Shown: piece by piece, positions 32,916-42,319 of the stretch
Numbering within the stretch: position 1 is the stretch's first letter
How the letters are laid out: every line of letters begins with the position of its first letter
Assembly: GCF_000819745.1 (NCBI RefSeq)
Contig: NZ_CDDA01000015.1
Coordinates: forward strand, 219,323-283,322
Direction of reading: 5' to 3'
Source of the DNA: Aeromonas bestiarum
GTDB taxonomy: Bacteria > Pseudomonadota > Gammaproteobacteria > Enterobacterales > Aeromonadaceae
DNA: 64,000 nucleotides
Notes under the pieces: model-generated
The model's input: the letters and a program-made list of their open reading frames with translations, nothing else
Told to the model about the DNA's origin: nothing
Databases searched by the model: none
Position numbers and translations under genes: made by a program

Positions 32916-34156
32916 TGTTCAAACCGCTGCCCCTGTTTCTGGGCCTGCGTTACAGCCGCTCCCGTCGTCGCAACGGCTTCATCGCCTTTATTTCCGCCTC
33001 CTCTCTCATCGGTATCGCCCTCGGGGTGATGGCGCTCATTCTGGGCTTGTCTGCCATGAACGGGTTTGAGCGGGAGCTCAAAGACAGGGTGCTCTCAGTG
33101 GTGCCTCATGGTGAGCTGATGGGGATGGAGGCGCCGCTGCCCAATTGGCCCAAGTTGCGAGACTACCTGCTGGCCCAGCCCGGCGTGGAAGCCGCCGCGC
33201 CCGTCATCCGGCTCGATGGGCTGCTGGAGCACGGCAATGCCCTCAAGGGATTGCAGGTGCGCGCCGTGCTGCCCGAGCTCGAAGCCAATCTGTCCGATGC
33301 GGGCAAGTACATGACGGGGCGCGGTCTGCGCGAGCTGCAGGCCGGCGAACACGGGCTCATTCTCGGCAAGACCATAGCCGACAAGCTGGGGGTCACGATC
33401 GGGGATACGGTCGCCCTCTTGCTGCCCCAGGCGGGCGATGCGTCCGCCATCAAGAACCCGAAACGGGAATCCCTCAAGGTGGTGGGACTGCTGGAGATCG
33501 GCGGCCAATTAGATGGCGTGCTGGGCTTCATGCACCTGGCCGATGCCCAGGCCATCACCGGCATGGGCAGCGCTGTAGAGGGCTTCAGCCTCAAGGTTAA
33601 CGACGTGCTCAAGGCGCAGTCCATTACTGTGGCCGCCGCCCAGAAATTCCCGCACTACGTCTATATCAGCAGCTGGATGAGCCGCCAGGGCTATCTCTAT
33701 CAGGACATCCAGATGGTGCGTACCGTCATGTACGTGGTGATGCTGATGGTGGTGGCGGTGGCCTGCTTCAACATAGTCTCCACCCTGGTGATGGCGGTGA
33801 ACGAGAAGCGCAGCGAGATCGCCATCTTGAAGACCATGGGAGCGAGCCCGGGCCAGATCCGGCTCACTTTCGTCATTCAGGGCATGGTGAACGGGGTGCT
33901 CGGCGCCTTGCTCGGGGCCCTGCTCGGCGGCCTGCTCTCCAGCAAGCTGACCCAGATCCTGAGCTTCATCGAGGGGCTGATAGGCCACAGGTTCCTCAAC
34001 CCCGACATCTACTTCATCGACTTCCTGCCGACCGAACTGCACATGCAGGATCTGCTGATCGTGACCGGCGCGGCCATGCTGATGAGCCTGCTGGCGACGC
34101 TTTACCCCGCCTGGCGGGCGAGTGGTCTGGTGCCGTCCCGGGAGCTGGGACACTGA
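32915..34156 (+). CDS. lolE: Lipoprotein-releasing ABC permease LolE
   Basis: A 413-residue homologue and partner of LolC. The N-terminus LPLFLGLRYSRSRRRNGFIAFISASSLIGIALGVMAL gives helix one and the cytoplasmic coupling region; the periplasmic domain spans about residues 50-270, and three helices follow (VMYVVMLMVVAVACFNIVSTLVMAV among them). The protein ends WRASGLVPSRELGH. Start overlaps the lolD stop by one base. A strong terminator follows 30 bases after the stop. LolE is the subunit that first binds the lipoprotein. Confidence 0.93.
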   Translation: MFKPLPLFLGLRYSRSRRRNGFIAFISASSLIGIALGVMALILGLSAMNGFERELKDRVLSVVPHGELMGMEAPLPNWPKLRDYLLAQPGVEAAAPVIRLDGLLEHGNALKGLQVRAVLPELEANLSDAGKYMTGRGLRELQAGEHGLILGKTIADKLGVTIGDTVALLLPQAGDASAIKNPKRESLKVVGLLEIGGQLDGVLGFMHLADAQAITGMGSAVEGFSLKVNDVLKAQSITVAAAQKFPHYVYISSWMSRQGYLYQDIQMVRTVMYVVMLMVVAVACFNIVSTLVMAVNEKRSEIAILKTMGASPGQIRLTFVIQGMVNGVLGALLGALLGGLLSSKLTQILSFIEGLIGHRFLNPDIYFIDFLPTELHMQDLLIVTGAAMLMSLLATLYPAWRASGLVPSRELGH

Positions 34157-34188
34157 TGTACGACAGCTGATTGGCTGATAAAGAACGA

Positions 34189-34218
34189 AGGGCCCGCCGG
34201 TGCAAACCGGCGGGCCCT
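34189..34218. terminator. Terminator between lolE and yfbR
   Basis: AGGGCCCGCCGG-TGCAAA-CCGGCGGGCCCT, a 12-bp perfect stem between convergent genes. Confidence 0.85.
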
Positions 34219-34244
34219 GCTGTTTTCTGGTCGTTTGGACTGAC

Positions 34245-34835
34245 TTAGTGGGCGTTGAGCTCATCGAGCGGCAGCGAGAAGCTGGCCACGAAGACGTCGA
34301 TGAAGTAGCGCATCTGCGGGCTCATCCTTGCCTCCAGCATGGCTTCGAGGCGTTTCCTGGCTGGCTCGAATTCCCGGTTGCCGGCATTGATCTCCTCCAG
34401 ACACTTGGTGTAGGCGCAGAGGGTATCGGCATCCTTCACCAACCGGGCCAGCTCGGCATCCTGCGCGCCCGAGTCCAGCAGGGGGCGAAAATCCTCCACC
34501 AGTTCCGGCGGCAGCATGGCCAGCAGACGCTGCTCGGCGGCCAGCTCTATCTTCTTGTACTCCCGGGCAATTTCGGGATTGAAGTACTTGACCGGGGTGG
34601 GCAGATCGCCGGTCAACACCTCGCTGCTGTCGTGATAGAGCGCCATCACGGCGGCGCGATCCGCATCGATCTTGCCCCCAAACAGCCGATTGTGGATGAG
34701 CCCGAGGGCGTGGGCCACCATGGCTACCTGCAGGCTGTGCTCGGCGATGTTTTCGGGTTGTATGTTGCGCATCAGCGGCCAGCGATAGATGAGTTTCATG
34801 CGGGCGAGATTGGCGAAGAAGTGGCTGGGAAGCAT
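34245..34835 (-). CDS. yfbR: 5'-deoxynucleotidase YfbR
   Basis: A 196-residue HD-domain phosphohydrolase that dephosphorylates deoxyribonucleoside 5'-monophosphates. The N-terminus [21 protein letters not shown] and metal motif [15 protein letters not shown], then [20 protein letters not shown] and [15 protein letters not shown], follow E. coli YfbR closely throughout. It is cytoplasmic and zinc/cobalt dependent. It lies between two terminators and is a single transcription unit. Confidence 0.95.
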   Translation of the reverse strand: MLPSHFFANLARMKLIYRWPLMRNIQPENIAEHSLQVAMVAHALGLIHNRLFGGKIDADRAAVMALYHDSSEVLTGDLPTPVKYFNPEIAREYKKIELAAEQRLLAMLPPELVEDFRPLLDSGAQDAELARLVKDADTLCAYTKCLEEINAGNREFEPARKRLEAMLEARMSPQMRYFIDVFVASFSLPLDELNAH

Positions 34836-34858
34836 GGCTGGCCTCGGACGGTGGCAAT

Positions 34859-34889
34859 GAAAAAGGGCAGACCCTAGTCTGCCCTTTTT
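34859..34889. terminator. Terminator between the YccF-family gene and yfbR
   Basis: AAAAAGGGCAGA-CCCTAG-TCTGCCCTTTTTTT, with A and T tails on either side. Lies upstream of yfbR and beyond the stop of the 34930-35364 gene. Confidence 0.9.
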
Positions 34890-34929
34890 TTGCGGCGCAG
34901 GCAGCTTGCCTGTGCGATTTTCGTGGTGT

Positions 34930-35364
34930 TCAGCGAATGTAGCGACCGGATTCGGCTTCGTGGTTGGTCACCACCATCTGACCTATGGGGGCCAGGGCAA
35001 TCAGCGCCAGCTTGAGGTGCTGGATGCCGAACGGAATGCCTATGATGGTCACGAAGCAGGCCAGCGCCGAGGCGATGTGGCCGATGGCCAGCCAGATCCC
35101 GATCACCAGGAACCAGAGGATGTTGCCAATCAGCCCCAGGGTGCCTGTGCCTATGTCACTCTGCCCCGTCATGCTCTTGCGGCTCACCGCCTGCTTGCCA
35201 AACGGGAAGAAGGTGAAGGTGCCGATGACGAAGCAGGCGCGCCCCCAGGGGATCCCGATCAGCGAGACAAAGCAGAGCAGCCCGGCCAGCCACCAGGCCA
35301 GCCCCATGAAGACGCCCCCCAGTACAAACCAGAGCAGGTTAAACAAGAAGCGGAAAAAGGCCAT
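34930..35364 (-). CDS. YccF-domain inner-membrane protein
   Basis: A 144-residue membrane protein containing two YccF repeats: [22 protein letters not shown] with [15 protein letters not shown], then [40 protein letters not shown]. coli YccF (148 residues) has the same layout. Function is unknown; the paired helix and IGIPxG motif suggest a small membrane scaffold. The ATG at 35364 has GGAG at good spacing and places the first repeat at the N-terminus; the frame is open upstream but only codes low-complexity sequence there. It is divergent from tig. Confidence 0.88.
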   Translation of the reverse strand: MAFFRFLFNLLWFVLGGVFMGLAWWLAGLLCFVSLIGIPWGRACFVIGTFTFFPFGKQAVSRKSMTGQSDIGTGTLGLIGNILWFLVIGIWLAIGHIASALACFVTIIGIPFGIQHLKLALIALAPIGQMVVTNHEAESGRYIR

Positions 35365-35792
35365 GTTGGTCACTCCAGACTCATAAATTTGGCTGTCACC
35401 ATAGCGAGCAGCAGCCATGGACGCAATGGTTGATGTGATGGGGTGGACAATTTGGGTCGCAGCCTGCGAGCCGGGTGGCTTTTTAGCGGGAAATGAGGTG
35501 AAAAAGTAGGCCTTTGCGCGAAAAAAGGTGAGCAAGTGCAAATTCTTGTGCATTGCGCGCTTGAAGTCGGGCCTGGGCTTCCCCATATAAGAGTCAGATT
35601 TGCGCGAATTGTGCCATCGGCACCCCCGTTGGGGGATGTGTGGCTCGACTCGACCAAAGTGCGCCGCTATAATGTCGCGTCATATTTTCTCATCACAAAG
35701 ACAGTCGTTGTCTTTATAAACAGGAAGACTCCGGGCTTTGCCCAGGGGCAATAAGGGTCAGCACACAGTGCTGAGTTGAACGAGGTAAAAGA
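35365..35792. other. Divergent region between YccF-family gene and tig
   Basis: About 430 bases without a gene. It includes two short perfect hairpins next to each other (GTGCC-atc-GGCAC and CCCCC-gtt-GGGGG at about 35612-35636), the tig promoter and a 120-base leader. The hairpins have no T-tail. Confidence 0.5.
35645..35673 (+). promoter_or_regulatory. tig: Sigma-70 promoter of tig
   Basis: A perfect TATAAT (35668-35673) stands 17 bases after TCGACT (35645-35650), about 120 bases before the tig ATG. Confidence 0.6.
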
Positions 35793-37103
35793 ATGCAAGT
35801 TTCTGTAGAGACAACCCAGGGTCTGGAACGCCGTCTTACCATCACTGTACCGGCTGCTACCGTTGACGCTGCCGTGCGTAAAGAATTGAATGGCCTGGCC
35901 AAAACCCGTCGCATCGACGGTTTCCGTCCTGGCAAGGCTCCGGTGACCATCATCAAGAAGATGTTCGGTGCCATGGCTCACGCTCGCGTTGCTGATGAAA
36001 TGATGCAGAGCAACTTCATCAAGGCCATCATCGAAAACAAACTGAGCCCGGCCGGTGCCCCGACCATGGATCCGAAAGAGATCCAGGAAGGTCAGGACTT
36101 CGTATTCAGCGCCACTTTCGAAGTGTACCCCGAGTTTGAAGTGGCTGGCCTCGAGACCATCAAGGTCGAGAAGCCGGTTGCGACCGTCAAGGATGAAGAT
36201 CTGGCCAACATGATCGACACCCTGCGCAAGCAGCACGCCACCTGGGCTGATGTTGATGCCGCCGCTGCCGATGGCATGCGTGTGACCATGGACTTCATCG
36301 GTTCCATCGACGGTGAAGAGTTCGACGGCGGCAAAGCCGAAGGCTTCAACCTGGTACTGGGTGCCGGCCGCATGATCCCTGGCTTCGAAGACGCCATCAT
36401 GGGCAAGAAAGCAGGCGACGAGTTCACCATCGACGTGACCTTCCCGGCTGACTACCACGCCGAAAACCTGAAAGGCAAGGCGGCCAAGTTTGCCTCCAAG
36501 CTGAACAAGGTTGAAGAGCAGATCCTGCCTGAGCTGACCGAAGAGTTCGTCAAGCGTTTCGGCATCGAGAGCGGCAACGTTGAAGAGCTGAAAGCCGAAG
36601 TGCGCAAGAACATGGAGCGCGAACTGGCTCAAGCCCTGAAAAACAGCGTGAAAGAGCAAGTGCTGAACGGCCTGGTTGAAGCCAACCAGATCGATCTGCC
36701 GAAGGCTGCCGTTGCTCAGGAAATCGATACCCTGCGTCAACAGGCCCTGCAGCGTTTCGGTGGTTTCCAGGGCGGCAACGCACCTGAGCTGCCGGCCGAG
36801 CTGTTCCAGGCCCAGGCCGAGCGTCGTGTTCGCGTAGGTCTGCTGCTGGGTGACGTCATCCGCACCAACGAGATCAAGGCTGACGATGCCCGCGTGACCA
36901 GCATCATCGAGTCCATGGCCACTGCCTACGAAGATCCGAAGGAAGTGATCGAGTACTACCAGAAGAATGAGCAAATGCTGAATGGCGTGCGCAATCTGGC
37001 GGTTGAAGATCAAGCCATCGACCTGATCCTGTCCAAGGCGCAAGTGAGCGAGAAAGAAGTTGCCTTTGACGAAGTGATCAACAAGTCCGGTGCCGCTGCC
37101 TAA
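35793..37103 (+). CDS. tig: Trigger factor
   Basis: A 436-residue ribosome-associated chaperone and prolyl isomerase. The ribosome-binding loop is in the N-terminal domain ([17 protein letters not shown]). The FKBP-type isomerase domain spans roughly residues 150-245 ([64 protein letters not shown]), and the C-terminal domain forms the chaperone arms. It binds nascent chains at the tunnel exit. ATG follows GAGGTAAAAGA. It is the first of the tig-clpP-clpX group, the usual order in proteobacteria. Confidence 0.97.
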   Translation: MQVSVETTQGLERRLTITVPAATVDAAVRKELNGLAKTRRIDGFRPGKAPVTIIKKMFGAMAHARVADEMMQSNFIKAIIENKLSPAGAPTMDPKEIQEGQDFVFSATFEVYPEFEVAGLETIKVEKPVATVKDEDLANMIDTLRKQHATWADVDAAAADGMRVTMDFIGSIDGEEFDGGKAEGFNLVLGAGRMIPGFEDAIMGKKAGDEFTIDVTFPADYHAENLKGKAAKFASKLNKVEEQILPELTEEFVKRFGIESGNVEELKAEVRKNMERELAQALKNSVKEQVLNGLVEANQIDLPKAAVAQEIDTLRQQALQRFGGFQGGNAPELPAELFQAQAERRVRVGLLLGDVIRTNEIKADDARVTSIIESMATAYEDPKEVIEYYQKNEQMLNGVRNLAVEDQAIDLILSKAQVSEKEVAFDEVINKSGAAA

Positions 37104-37109
37104 GAACAT

Positions 37110-37140
37110 TTGACTTAAGGTCAAGACTGTTAAGTATAAT
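37110..37140 (+). promoter_or_regulatory. clpP: Possible clpP promoter after tig
   Basis: TTGACT (37110-37115) and a perfect TATAAT (37135-37140) with a long 19-base spacer, 50 bases before the clpP ATG. Confidence 0.4.
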
Positions 37141-37175
37141 GGCTCGTGTGATCTCCACTCGGGCCATTTTATTTT
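37138..37175 (+). terminator. Imperfect hairpin with TTTTATTTTA after tig
   Basis: AATGGCTCG pairs with CGGGCCATT with small bulges, followed by TTATTTTA. It may partly stop tig transcripts ahead of clpP, but it overlaps the -10. Confidence 0.4.
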
Positions 37176-37189
37176 AGGGACAATGCCTT

Positions 37190-37813
37190 ATGTACAAGAA
37201 CTATAACGATGTGACTGAATCCCCACGCAATGCGCTCATCCCCATGGTGGTAGAGCAGACTGCAAAAGGGGAGCGTTCCTACGACATCTATTCTCGTCTG
37301 CTGAAGGAGCGGGTGATCTTCCTGACCGGTCAGGTCGAAGATCATATGGCGAATCTGGTGGTAGCTCAGCTGCTGTTTCTGGAGTCAGAGAATCCTGATC
37401 AGGACATCAGCATCTACATCAACTCTCCGGGTGGTGCCGTCACGGCCGGCATGTCCATTTATGACACCATGCAGTTCATCAAGCCGGATGTCAGCACAGT
37501 TTGCATGGGGCAGGCCTGCTCCATGGGTGCCTTCCTGCTGGCCGGTGGTGCCAAGGGCAAGCGCTTCTGCCTGCCCAATGCCCGCGTGATGATCCATCAG
37601 CCGTTGGGCGGTTTCCAGGGCCAGGCATCTGACATCCAGATCCATGCCCAGGAAATCCTGAAGATCAAGAATACCCTGAACGATCGTCTGGCCTTCCACA
37701 CCGGGCAGGACATGGCCACCATAGAGCGTGATACTGACCGTGACAATTTCATGTCGGCTGATCAAGCCGTGGCCTATGGCTTGGTAGACGGTATCCTGAG
37801 CCAGCGCGGCTGA
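37190..37813 (+). CDS. clpP: ATP-dependent Clp protease proteolytic subunit
   Basis: A 207-residue serine protease with the catalytic triad Ser111 ([11 protein letters not shown]), His136 (VMIHQPLGG) and Asp185 (DTDRDNFMS). Fourteen subunits form the barrel in which ClpX- or ClpA-unfolded proteins are degraded. The N-terminal residues are probably cleaved off during maturation, as in E. coli. AGGGA stands upstream. It lies 86 bases after tig and 70 bases before clpX, all on the same strand. Confidence 0.98.
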   Translation: MYKNYNDVTESPRNALIPMVVEQTAKGERSYDIYSRLLKERVIFLTGQVEDHMANLVVAQLLFLESENPDQDISIYINSPGGAVTAGMSIYDTMQFIKPDVSTVCMGQACSMGAFLLAGGAKGKRFCLPNARVMIHQPLGGFQGQASDIQIHAQEILKIKNTLNDRLAFHTGQDMATIERDTDRDNFMSADQAVAYGLVDGILSQRG

Positions 37814-37883
37814 GCAGGGTGTCCCGGACTGTTGTAAACTCAACAGGACGATCCATCCTCTATTGATAAAACGAGGTTGCTGA

Positions 37884-39158
37884 ATGACAGAAAAACGCAA
37901 GGGTGAGGGTGATAAGCTGCTCTACTGCTCTTTTTGCGGCAAAAGCCAGCATGAAGTGCGCAAGCTGATCGCTGGCCCTTCCGTCTACATATGTGATGAG
38001 TGTGTCGAGCTGTGCAACGACATCATCCGCGAAGAGATCCGTGAGATCTCTCCTAAGCGTGATGGTAGCGAGCTGCCGACCCCTCATGAAATCCGTGCTC
38101 ACCTGGATGACTATGTGATCGGGCAGGAATATGCCAAGAAGGTGTTGGCCGTCGCCGTCTACAACCACTACAAGCGTCTGCGCAACAGCAGCGAAGCCGG
38201 TGGTGTGGAGCTGGGCAAGTCCAACATTCTGCTGATTGGCCCGACCGGTAGCGGCAAGACCCTGCTGGCCGAGACACTCGCTCGTCTGCTGGATGTGCCC
38301 TTCACCATGGCCGACGCCACCACCCTGACCGAAGCCGGTTATGTGGGCGAAGACGTGGAGAACATCATCCAGAAGCTGCTGCAAAAGTGTGACTACGACG
38401 TAGAGAAGGCCCAGCGTGGCATCGTCTACATCGACGAGATCGACAAGATCTCCCGCAAGTCAGACAACCCCTCCATCACCCGCGACGTGTCCGGGGAAGG
38501 GGTGCAGCAGGCCCTGCTCAAGCTGATCGAAGGCACCATTGCTTCCGTCCCGCCGCAAGGTGGACGCAAGCATCCGCAGCAGGAGTTCTTGCAGGTCGAT
38601 ACCTCCAAGATCCTCTTCATCTGTGGTGGCGCCTTTGCCGGTCTGGACAAGGTCATCGAGCAGCGCTCCGTCAAGGGCACCGGCATAGGGTTTGGCGCTG
38701 ACGTCAAATCCAAGAATGCCAGAGCGACCCTGAGCGAGAACTTTGCCAAGGTGGAGCCGGAAGATCTGATCAAATACGGTCTGATCCCCGAGTTCATCGG
38801 TCGTCTGCCTGTGGTCGCGACCCTGACCGAGCTGGACGAGGCTGCCCTCATCCAGATCCTGAAAGAGCCGAAAAACGCGCTGACCAAGCAATATGCCGCG
38901 TTGTTCGATCTGGAAGGGGTGGAGCTGGAGTTCCGTGACGACGCCCTGAACGCCATTGCGCGCAAGGCGATGGAGCGGAAAACCGGTGCCCGTGGTCTGA
39001 GATCCATAGTGGAAGCCGTGCTGCTCGATACCATGTATGACCTGCCCTCCCTGGATGGCGTCAGCAAGGTGGTGATCGACGAGACGGTGATCAAAGGGGA
39101 CTCCGCGCCCTTGATGATCTACGAAAATCCCGAGACCCAGGCCGCTGCATCAGAGTAA
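37884..39158 (+). CDS. clpX: Clp protease ATP-binding subunit ClpX
   Basis: A 424-residue AAA+ unfoldase. The N-terminal zinc-binding domain has the CSFC and CDECVELC Cys pairs; Walker A is [22 protein letters not shown], Walker [11 protein letters not shown], and the pore loop GYVGED is present. It recognises degrons such as the ssrA tag, unfolds substrates and feeds ClpP. ATG follows a GAGG. Transcription continues from clpP. A terminator closes the unit before lon. All motifs are standard. Confidence 0.98.
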   Translation: MTEKRKGEGDKLLYCSFCGKSQHEVRKLIAGPSVYICDECVELCNDIIREEIREISPKRDGSELPTPHEIRAHLDDYVIGQEYAKKVLAVAVYNHYKRLRNSSEAGGVELGKSNILLIGPTGSGKTLLAETLARLLDVPFTMADATTLTEAGYVGEDVENIIQKLLQKCDYDVEKAQRGIVYIDEIDKISRKSDNPSITRDVSGEGVQQALLKLIEGTIASVPPQGGRKHPQQEFLQVDTSKILFICGGAFAGLDKVIEQRSVKGTGIGFGADVKSKNARATLSENFAKVEPEDLIKYGLIPEFIGRLPVVATLTELDEAALIQILKEPKNALTKQYAALFDLEGVELEFRDDALNAIARKAMERKTGARGLRSIVEAVLLDTMYDLPSLDGVSKVVIDETVIKGDSAPLMIYENPETQAAASE

Positions 39159-39178
39159 CAGTCTGATTTTTAATCAAA

Positions 39179-39203
39179 TGAAAGGGGCTTTTTGCCCCTT
39201 TCA
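39179..39203 (+). terminator. clpX terminator
   Basis: TGAAAGGGGC-TTTTT-GCCCCTTTCA, followed by TGCTTTTT. Confidence 0.8.
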
Positions 39204-39223
39204 TGCTTTTTACGGTTTCGGCG

Positions 39224-39251
39224 ATTGAATCTCATCTCTGCGCCCCCATAT
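39224..39251 (+). promoter_or_regulatory. lon: Sigma-32 (heat-shock) promoter of lon
   Basis: ATTGAAT (39224-39230), 13 bases, then CCCCATAT (39244-39251). The -10 matches sigma-32 consensus CCCCATnT completely; the -35 keeps the TTGAA core. It lies 48 bases before the lon ATG. Confidence 0.7.
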
Positions 39252-39299
39252 ACTCAGCCAAGCGCTTTGCCAACGGTATAACAAGCCGAGAGGACATAT

Positions 39300-41654
39300 A
39301 TGAACCTAGAGCGTTCAGAACGCATCGAGATTCCCGTCCTGCCTCTTCGTGACGTGGTGGTTTACCCCCACATGGTCATTCCACTCTTTGTGGGGCGGGA
39401 AAAATCCATTCGCTGTCTGGAAGCGGCCATGGAGCAGGACAAGAAAGTTCTGCTGGTGGCCCAGAAGGATGCGTCAACCGATGAGCCAACGGTGGAGGAG
39501 ATCTTCTCCGTCGGGACAGTGGCCAATATTCTACAGATGCTCAAGCTGCCGGATGGCACCGTCAAGGTGCTGGTGGAGGGTGGCCAGCGTGCCCGTCTTG
39601 AGCGGATGATCGATGACAAGGATTTCTTCGTCGGTGAGGCGCAGTACATCGCCTCCACCGCCATCGAGGAGAAGGACCAGGATGTGCTGGTACGCTCCGC
39701 CATCGGTCAGTTTGAAGGCTATATCAAGCTCAACAAGAAGATCCCGCCCGAGGTGCTGACCTCGATTTCGGCGATCGACGACGCTGCGCGTCTGGCCGAT
39801 ACCATGGCCGCGCACATGCCGCTCAAGCTCGAAGACAAGCAGAAGGTGCTGGAAATCGCCTCTGTGTCCGAGCGCATCGAGTTTCTGATGGCGATGATGG
39901 AGTCGGAGATTGACCTGCTGCAGGTCGAGAAACGCATCCGCACTCGCGTCAAGAAGCAGATGGAGAAGAGCCAGCGCGAGTACTACCTCAACGAGCAGAT
40001 GAAGGCCATCCAGAAAGAGCTGGGTGAGCTGGAAGACAGCCCGGATGAATTCGAAGCCCTCAATCGCAAGATTGAAGAGGCGGGGATGCCGGAGGAGGCC
40101 CGTGACAAGGCCCAGGCCGAGCTCTCCAAGCTGAAGATGATGTCCCCCATGTCTGCCGAAGCCACCGTCGTGCGCAGCTACGTGGACTGGATGGTGCAGG
40201 TGCCGTGGAAGGCGCGCTCCAAGGTCAAGAAAGACCTTGGCAAGGCGCAGGAGGTGCTGGACGCGGATCACTTTGGCCTGGAGAAGGTCAAGGATCGCAT
40301 CCTCGAGTATCTGGCGGTGCAGGCGCGGGTGAACAAGCTCAAGGGCCCCATCCTCTGTCTGGTCGGGCCTCCCGGTGTGGGCAAGACCTCGCTGGGCCAG
40401 TCCATCGCCAAGGCGACCGGCCGCAAGTACGTGCGCATGGCGCTCGGCGGTGTGCGTGACGAGGCGGAGATCCGTGGTCACCGTCGTACCTACATAGGTT
40501 CCATGCCAGGCAAGCTTATCCAGAAGATGGCGAAGGTTGGCGTGAAGAACCCGCTGTTCCTGCTCGATGAAATCGACAAGATGAGCTCGGACATGCGCGG
40601 CGATCCCGCTTCCGCCTTGCTGGAAGTGCTGGATCCGGAACAGAACAACAGCTTCAACGATCACTACCTGGAAGTGGATTATGACCTGTCGGACGTGATG
40701 TTCGTGGCCACCTCCAACTCCATGAACATCCCGGGTCCGCTGCTGGACCGGATGGAAGTGATCCGTCTCTCCGGTTACACCGAAGATGAGAAGCTCAACA
40801 TTGCCAAGCAGCATCTGGTTGCCAAGCAGATCCAGCGCAACGGCCTGAAAGAGTCCGAGATCACCATCGAAGATTCTGCCTTGGTCGGAGTGATCCGTTA
40901 CTACACCCGCGAGGCGGGGGTGCGGAATCTGGAGCGCGAGATCTCCAAGATTTGTCGCAAGGCGGTCAAGCGCATCCTGCTGGACAAGAGCATCAAGCAT
41001 GTTCAGGTCAATCAGGCCAACCTCAAGGAGTTCCTCGGGGTACAGCGTTTCGATTACGGCAAGGCTACCGACCAGAACCAGGTAGGTCAGGTCTGTGGTC
41101 TGGCGTGGACCGAAGTGGGCGGCGATCTGCTCACCATCGAGACCACCAATATGCCGGGCAAGGGCAAGCTCACCTACACCGGCTCGCTCGGTGACGTGAT
41201 GCAGGAGTCCATCCAGGCCGCCATGACGGTGGTGCGGGCCCGTGCCGACAAGCTGCGCATCAATGCGGACTTCTACGAGAAGCGCGATATCCACGTGCAC
41301 GTGCCGGAAGGAGCGACCCCGAAAGACGGTCCGAGTGCCGGTATCGCCATGTGTACCGCTTTGGTCTCCAGCTTGACCGGCAATCCGGTCCGTGCTGATG
41401 TGGCCATGACGGGGGAAATCACCTTGCGCGGCGAAGTCTTGCCCATCGGCGGTCTTAAAGAGAAGTTGCTGGCGGCGCATCGCGGTGGTATCAAGCGTGT
41501 GCTGATCCCGAAAGAGAACGAGCGGGACCTCGAGGAGATCCCGGACAACGTCAAACAAGACCTTGAAATCTATCCGGTTCGCTGGATTGACGAGGTGCTG
41601 GAACTGGCGTTGCAGGACAATCCGCAGGGGTTTGAGCGCGTTTCTGTCGTGTAA
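39300..41654 (+). CDS. lon: ATP-dependent protease Lon
   Basis: A 784-residue AAA+ serine protease, the same length as E. coli Lon. It has an N-terminal substrate-binding region, a coiled coil near 195-270, Walker [13 protein letters not shown], Walker [11 protein letters not shown] and a C-terminal protease domain with the catalytic Ser in [17 protein letters not shown] and Lys in [14 protein letters not shown]. Lon degrades damaged proteins and short-lived regulators. A heat-shock-type promoter is visible just upstream. hupB follows 240 bases later with its own promoter, as in E. coli. Confidence 0.98.
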   Translation: MNLERSERIEIPVLPLRDVVVYPHMVIPLFVGREKSIRCLEAAMEQDKKVLLVAQKDASTDEPTVEEIFSVGTVANILQMLKLPDGTVKVLVEGGQRARLERMIDDKDFFVGEAQYIASTAIEEKDQDVLVRSAIGQFEGYIKLNKKIPPEVLTSISAIDDAARLADTMAAHMPLKLEDKQKVLEIASVSERIEFLMAMMESEIDLLQVEKRIRTRVKKQMEKSQREYYLNEQMKAIQKELGELEDSPDEFEALNRKIEEAGMPEEARDKAQAELSKLKMMSPMSAEATVVRSYVDWMVQVPWKARSKVKKDLGKAQEVLDADHFGLEKVKDRILEYLAVQARVNKLKGPILCLVGPPGVGKTSLGQSIAKATGRKYVRMALGGVRDEAEIRGHRRTYIGSMPGKLIQKMAKVGVKNPLFLLDEIDKMSSDMRGDPASALLEVLDPEQNNSFNDHYLEVDYDLSDVMFVATSNSMNIPGPLLDRMEVIRLSGYTEDEKLNIAKQHLVAKQIQRNGLKESEITIEDSALVGVIRYYTREAGVRNLEREISKICRKAVKRILLDKSIKHVQVNQANLKEFLGVQRFDYGKATDQNQVGQVCGLAWTEVGGDLLTIETTNMPGKGKLTYTGSLGDVMQESIQAAMTVVRARADKLRINADFYEKRDIHVHVPEGATPKDGPSAGIAMCTALVSSLTGNPVRADVAMTGEITLRGEVLPIGGLKEKLLAAHRGGIKRVLIPKENERDLEEIPDNVKQDLEIYPVRWIDEVLELALQDNPQGFERVSVV

Positions 41655-41799
41655 ATGTTGATGCGCCGCAAATTTGGCGCATTCGGGGGGTGGTTAAGGC
41701 TTGCATGCGCCGGGTAACGGAAGTAGCCTTGACCACCGATCGGGTACTCATGATGAGTCGCAATGCGTGATGTGGCGCGGGTTTGCGCTAGATTGTCAC

Positions 41800-41828
41800 T
41801 TGCAACTGATCAGGAGGCTTGCTATAAA
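41800..41828 (+). promoter_or_regulatory. hupB: Sigma-70 promoter of hupB
   Basis: TTGCAA (41800-41805), 17 bases, TATAAA (41823-41828), 66 bases before the hupB start codon. Confidence 0.65.
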
Positions 41829-41894
41829 ACCTCCACTTGTTGTGGCCAGGGAAATCGGCGCCGCAGCGATGTTCGATAAAAGGGGAATATAAGA

Positions 41895-42167
41895 GTGAAT
41901 AAATCTCAACTGATTGACAAGATTGCAGACGGTGCTGATATCTCCAAAGCCGCTGCTGGCCGTGCGCTGGATGCTTTCATTGACGCCGTTGGTGAAGCCC
42001 TGAAAGAGGGTGACCAGGTTGCTCTGGTGGGTTTCGGTACTTTCGCCGTGCGCGAGCGTGCTGCCCGTTCTGGCCGTAACCCGCAAACTGGCGCGACCAT
42101 CGAAATCGCCGCTGGTAAAGTTCCTGCCTTCAAAGCCGGTAAGGCCCTGAAAGACGCTGTCAACTAA
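41895..42167 (+). CDS. hupB: DNA-binding protein HU-beta
   Basis: A 90-residue histone-like protein that bends and compacts DNA as a dimer. It starts with GTG (41895). The body [27 protein letters not shown] is the dimerising helical half and [21 protein letters not shown] holds the flexible DNA-binding arm with its conserved RNP sequence. It ends [11 protein letters not shown] as in other HU-beta proteins. It has its own promoter after lon. A terminator separates it from ppiD. Confidence 0.97.
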   Translation: MNKSQLIDKIADGADISKAAAGRALDAFIDAVGEALKEGDQVALVGFGTFAVRERAARSGRNPQTGATIEIAAGKVPAFKAGKALKDAVN

Positions 42168-42250
42168 GTCCGGGCGCTGATATCACATCGGCCACCGTCC
42201 TTGGTCGCAGACCAGACAAGTGAGAGGGCTCTCCCTCATACTGATTGACC

Positions 42251-42278
42251 AAGGCGCATCGCAATCGGTGCGCCTTTT
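42251..42278 (+). terminator. hupB terminator
   Basis: AAGGCGCA and TGCGCCTT flank a 10-base loop, followed by TTC. Confidence 0.75.
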
Positions 42279-42319
42279 CATTATTTACGCCCATCGAGTA
42301 CGGGAGCATAAGTACAAAC

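Noticed and set aside
39531-41558. 675-codon frame antisense to lon
   Set aside because: Lon is complete with all motifs on the plus strand; the antisense product is His/Leu/Gly-rich and matches nothing.
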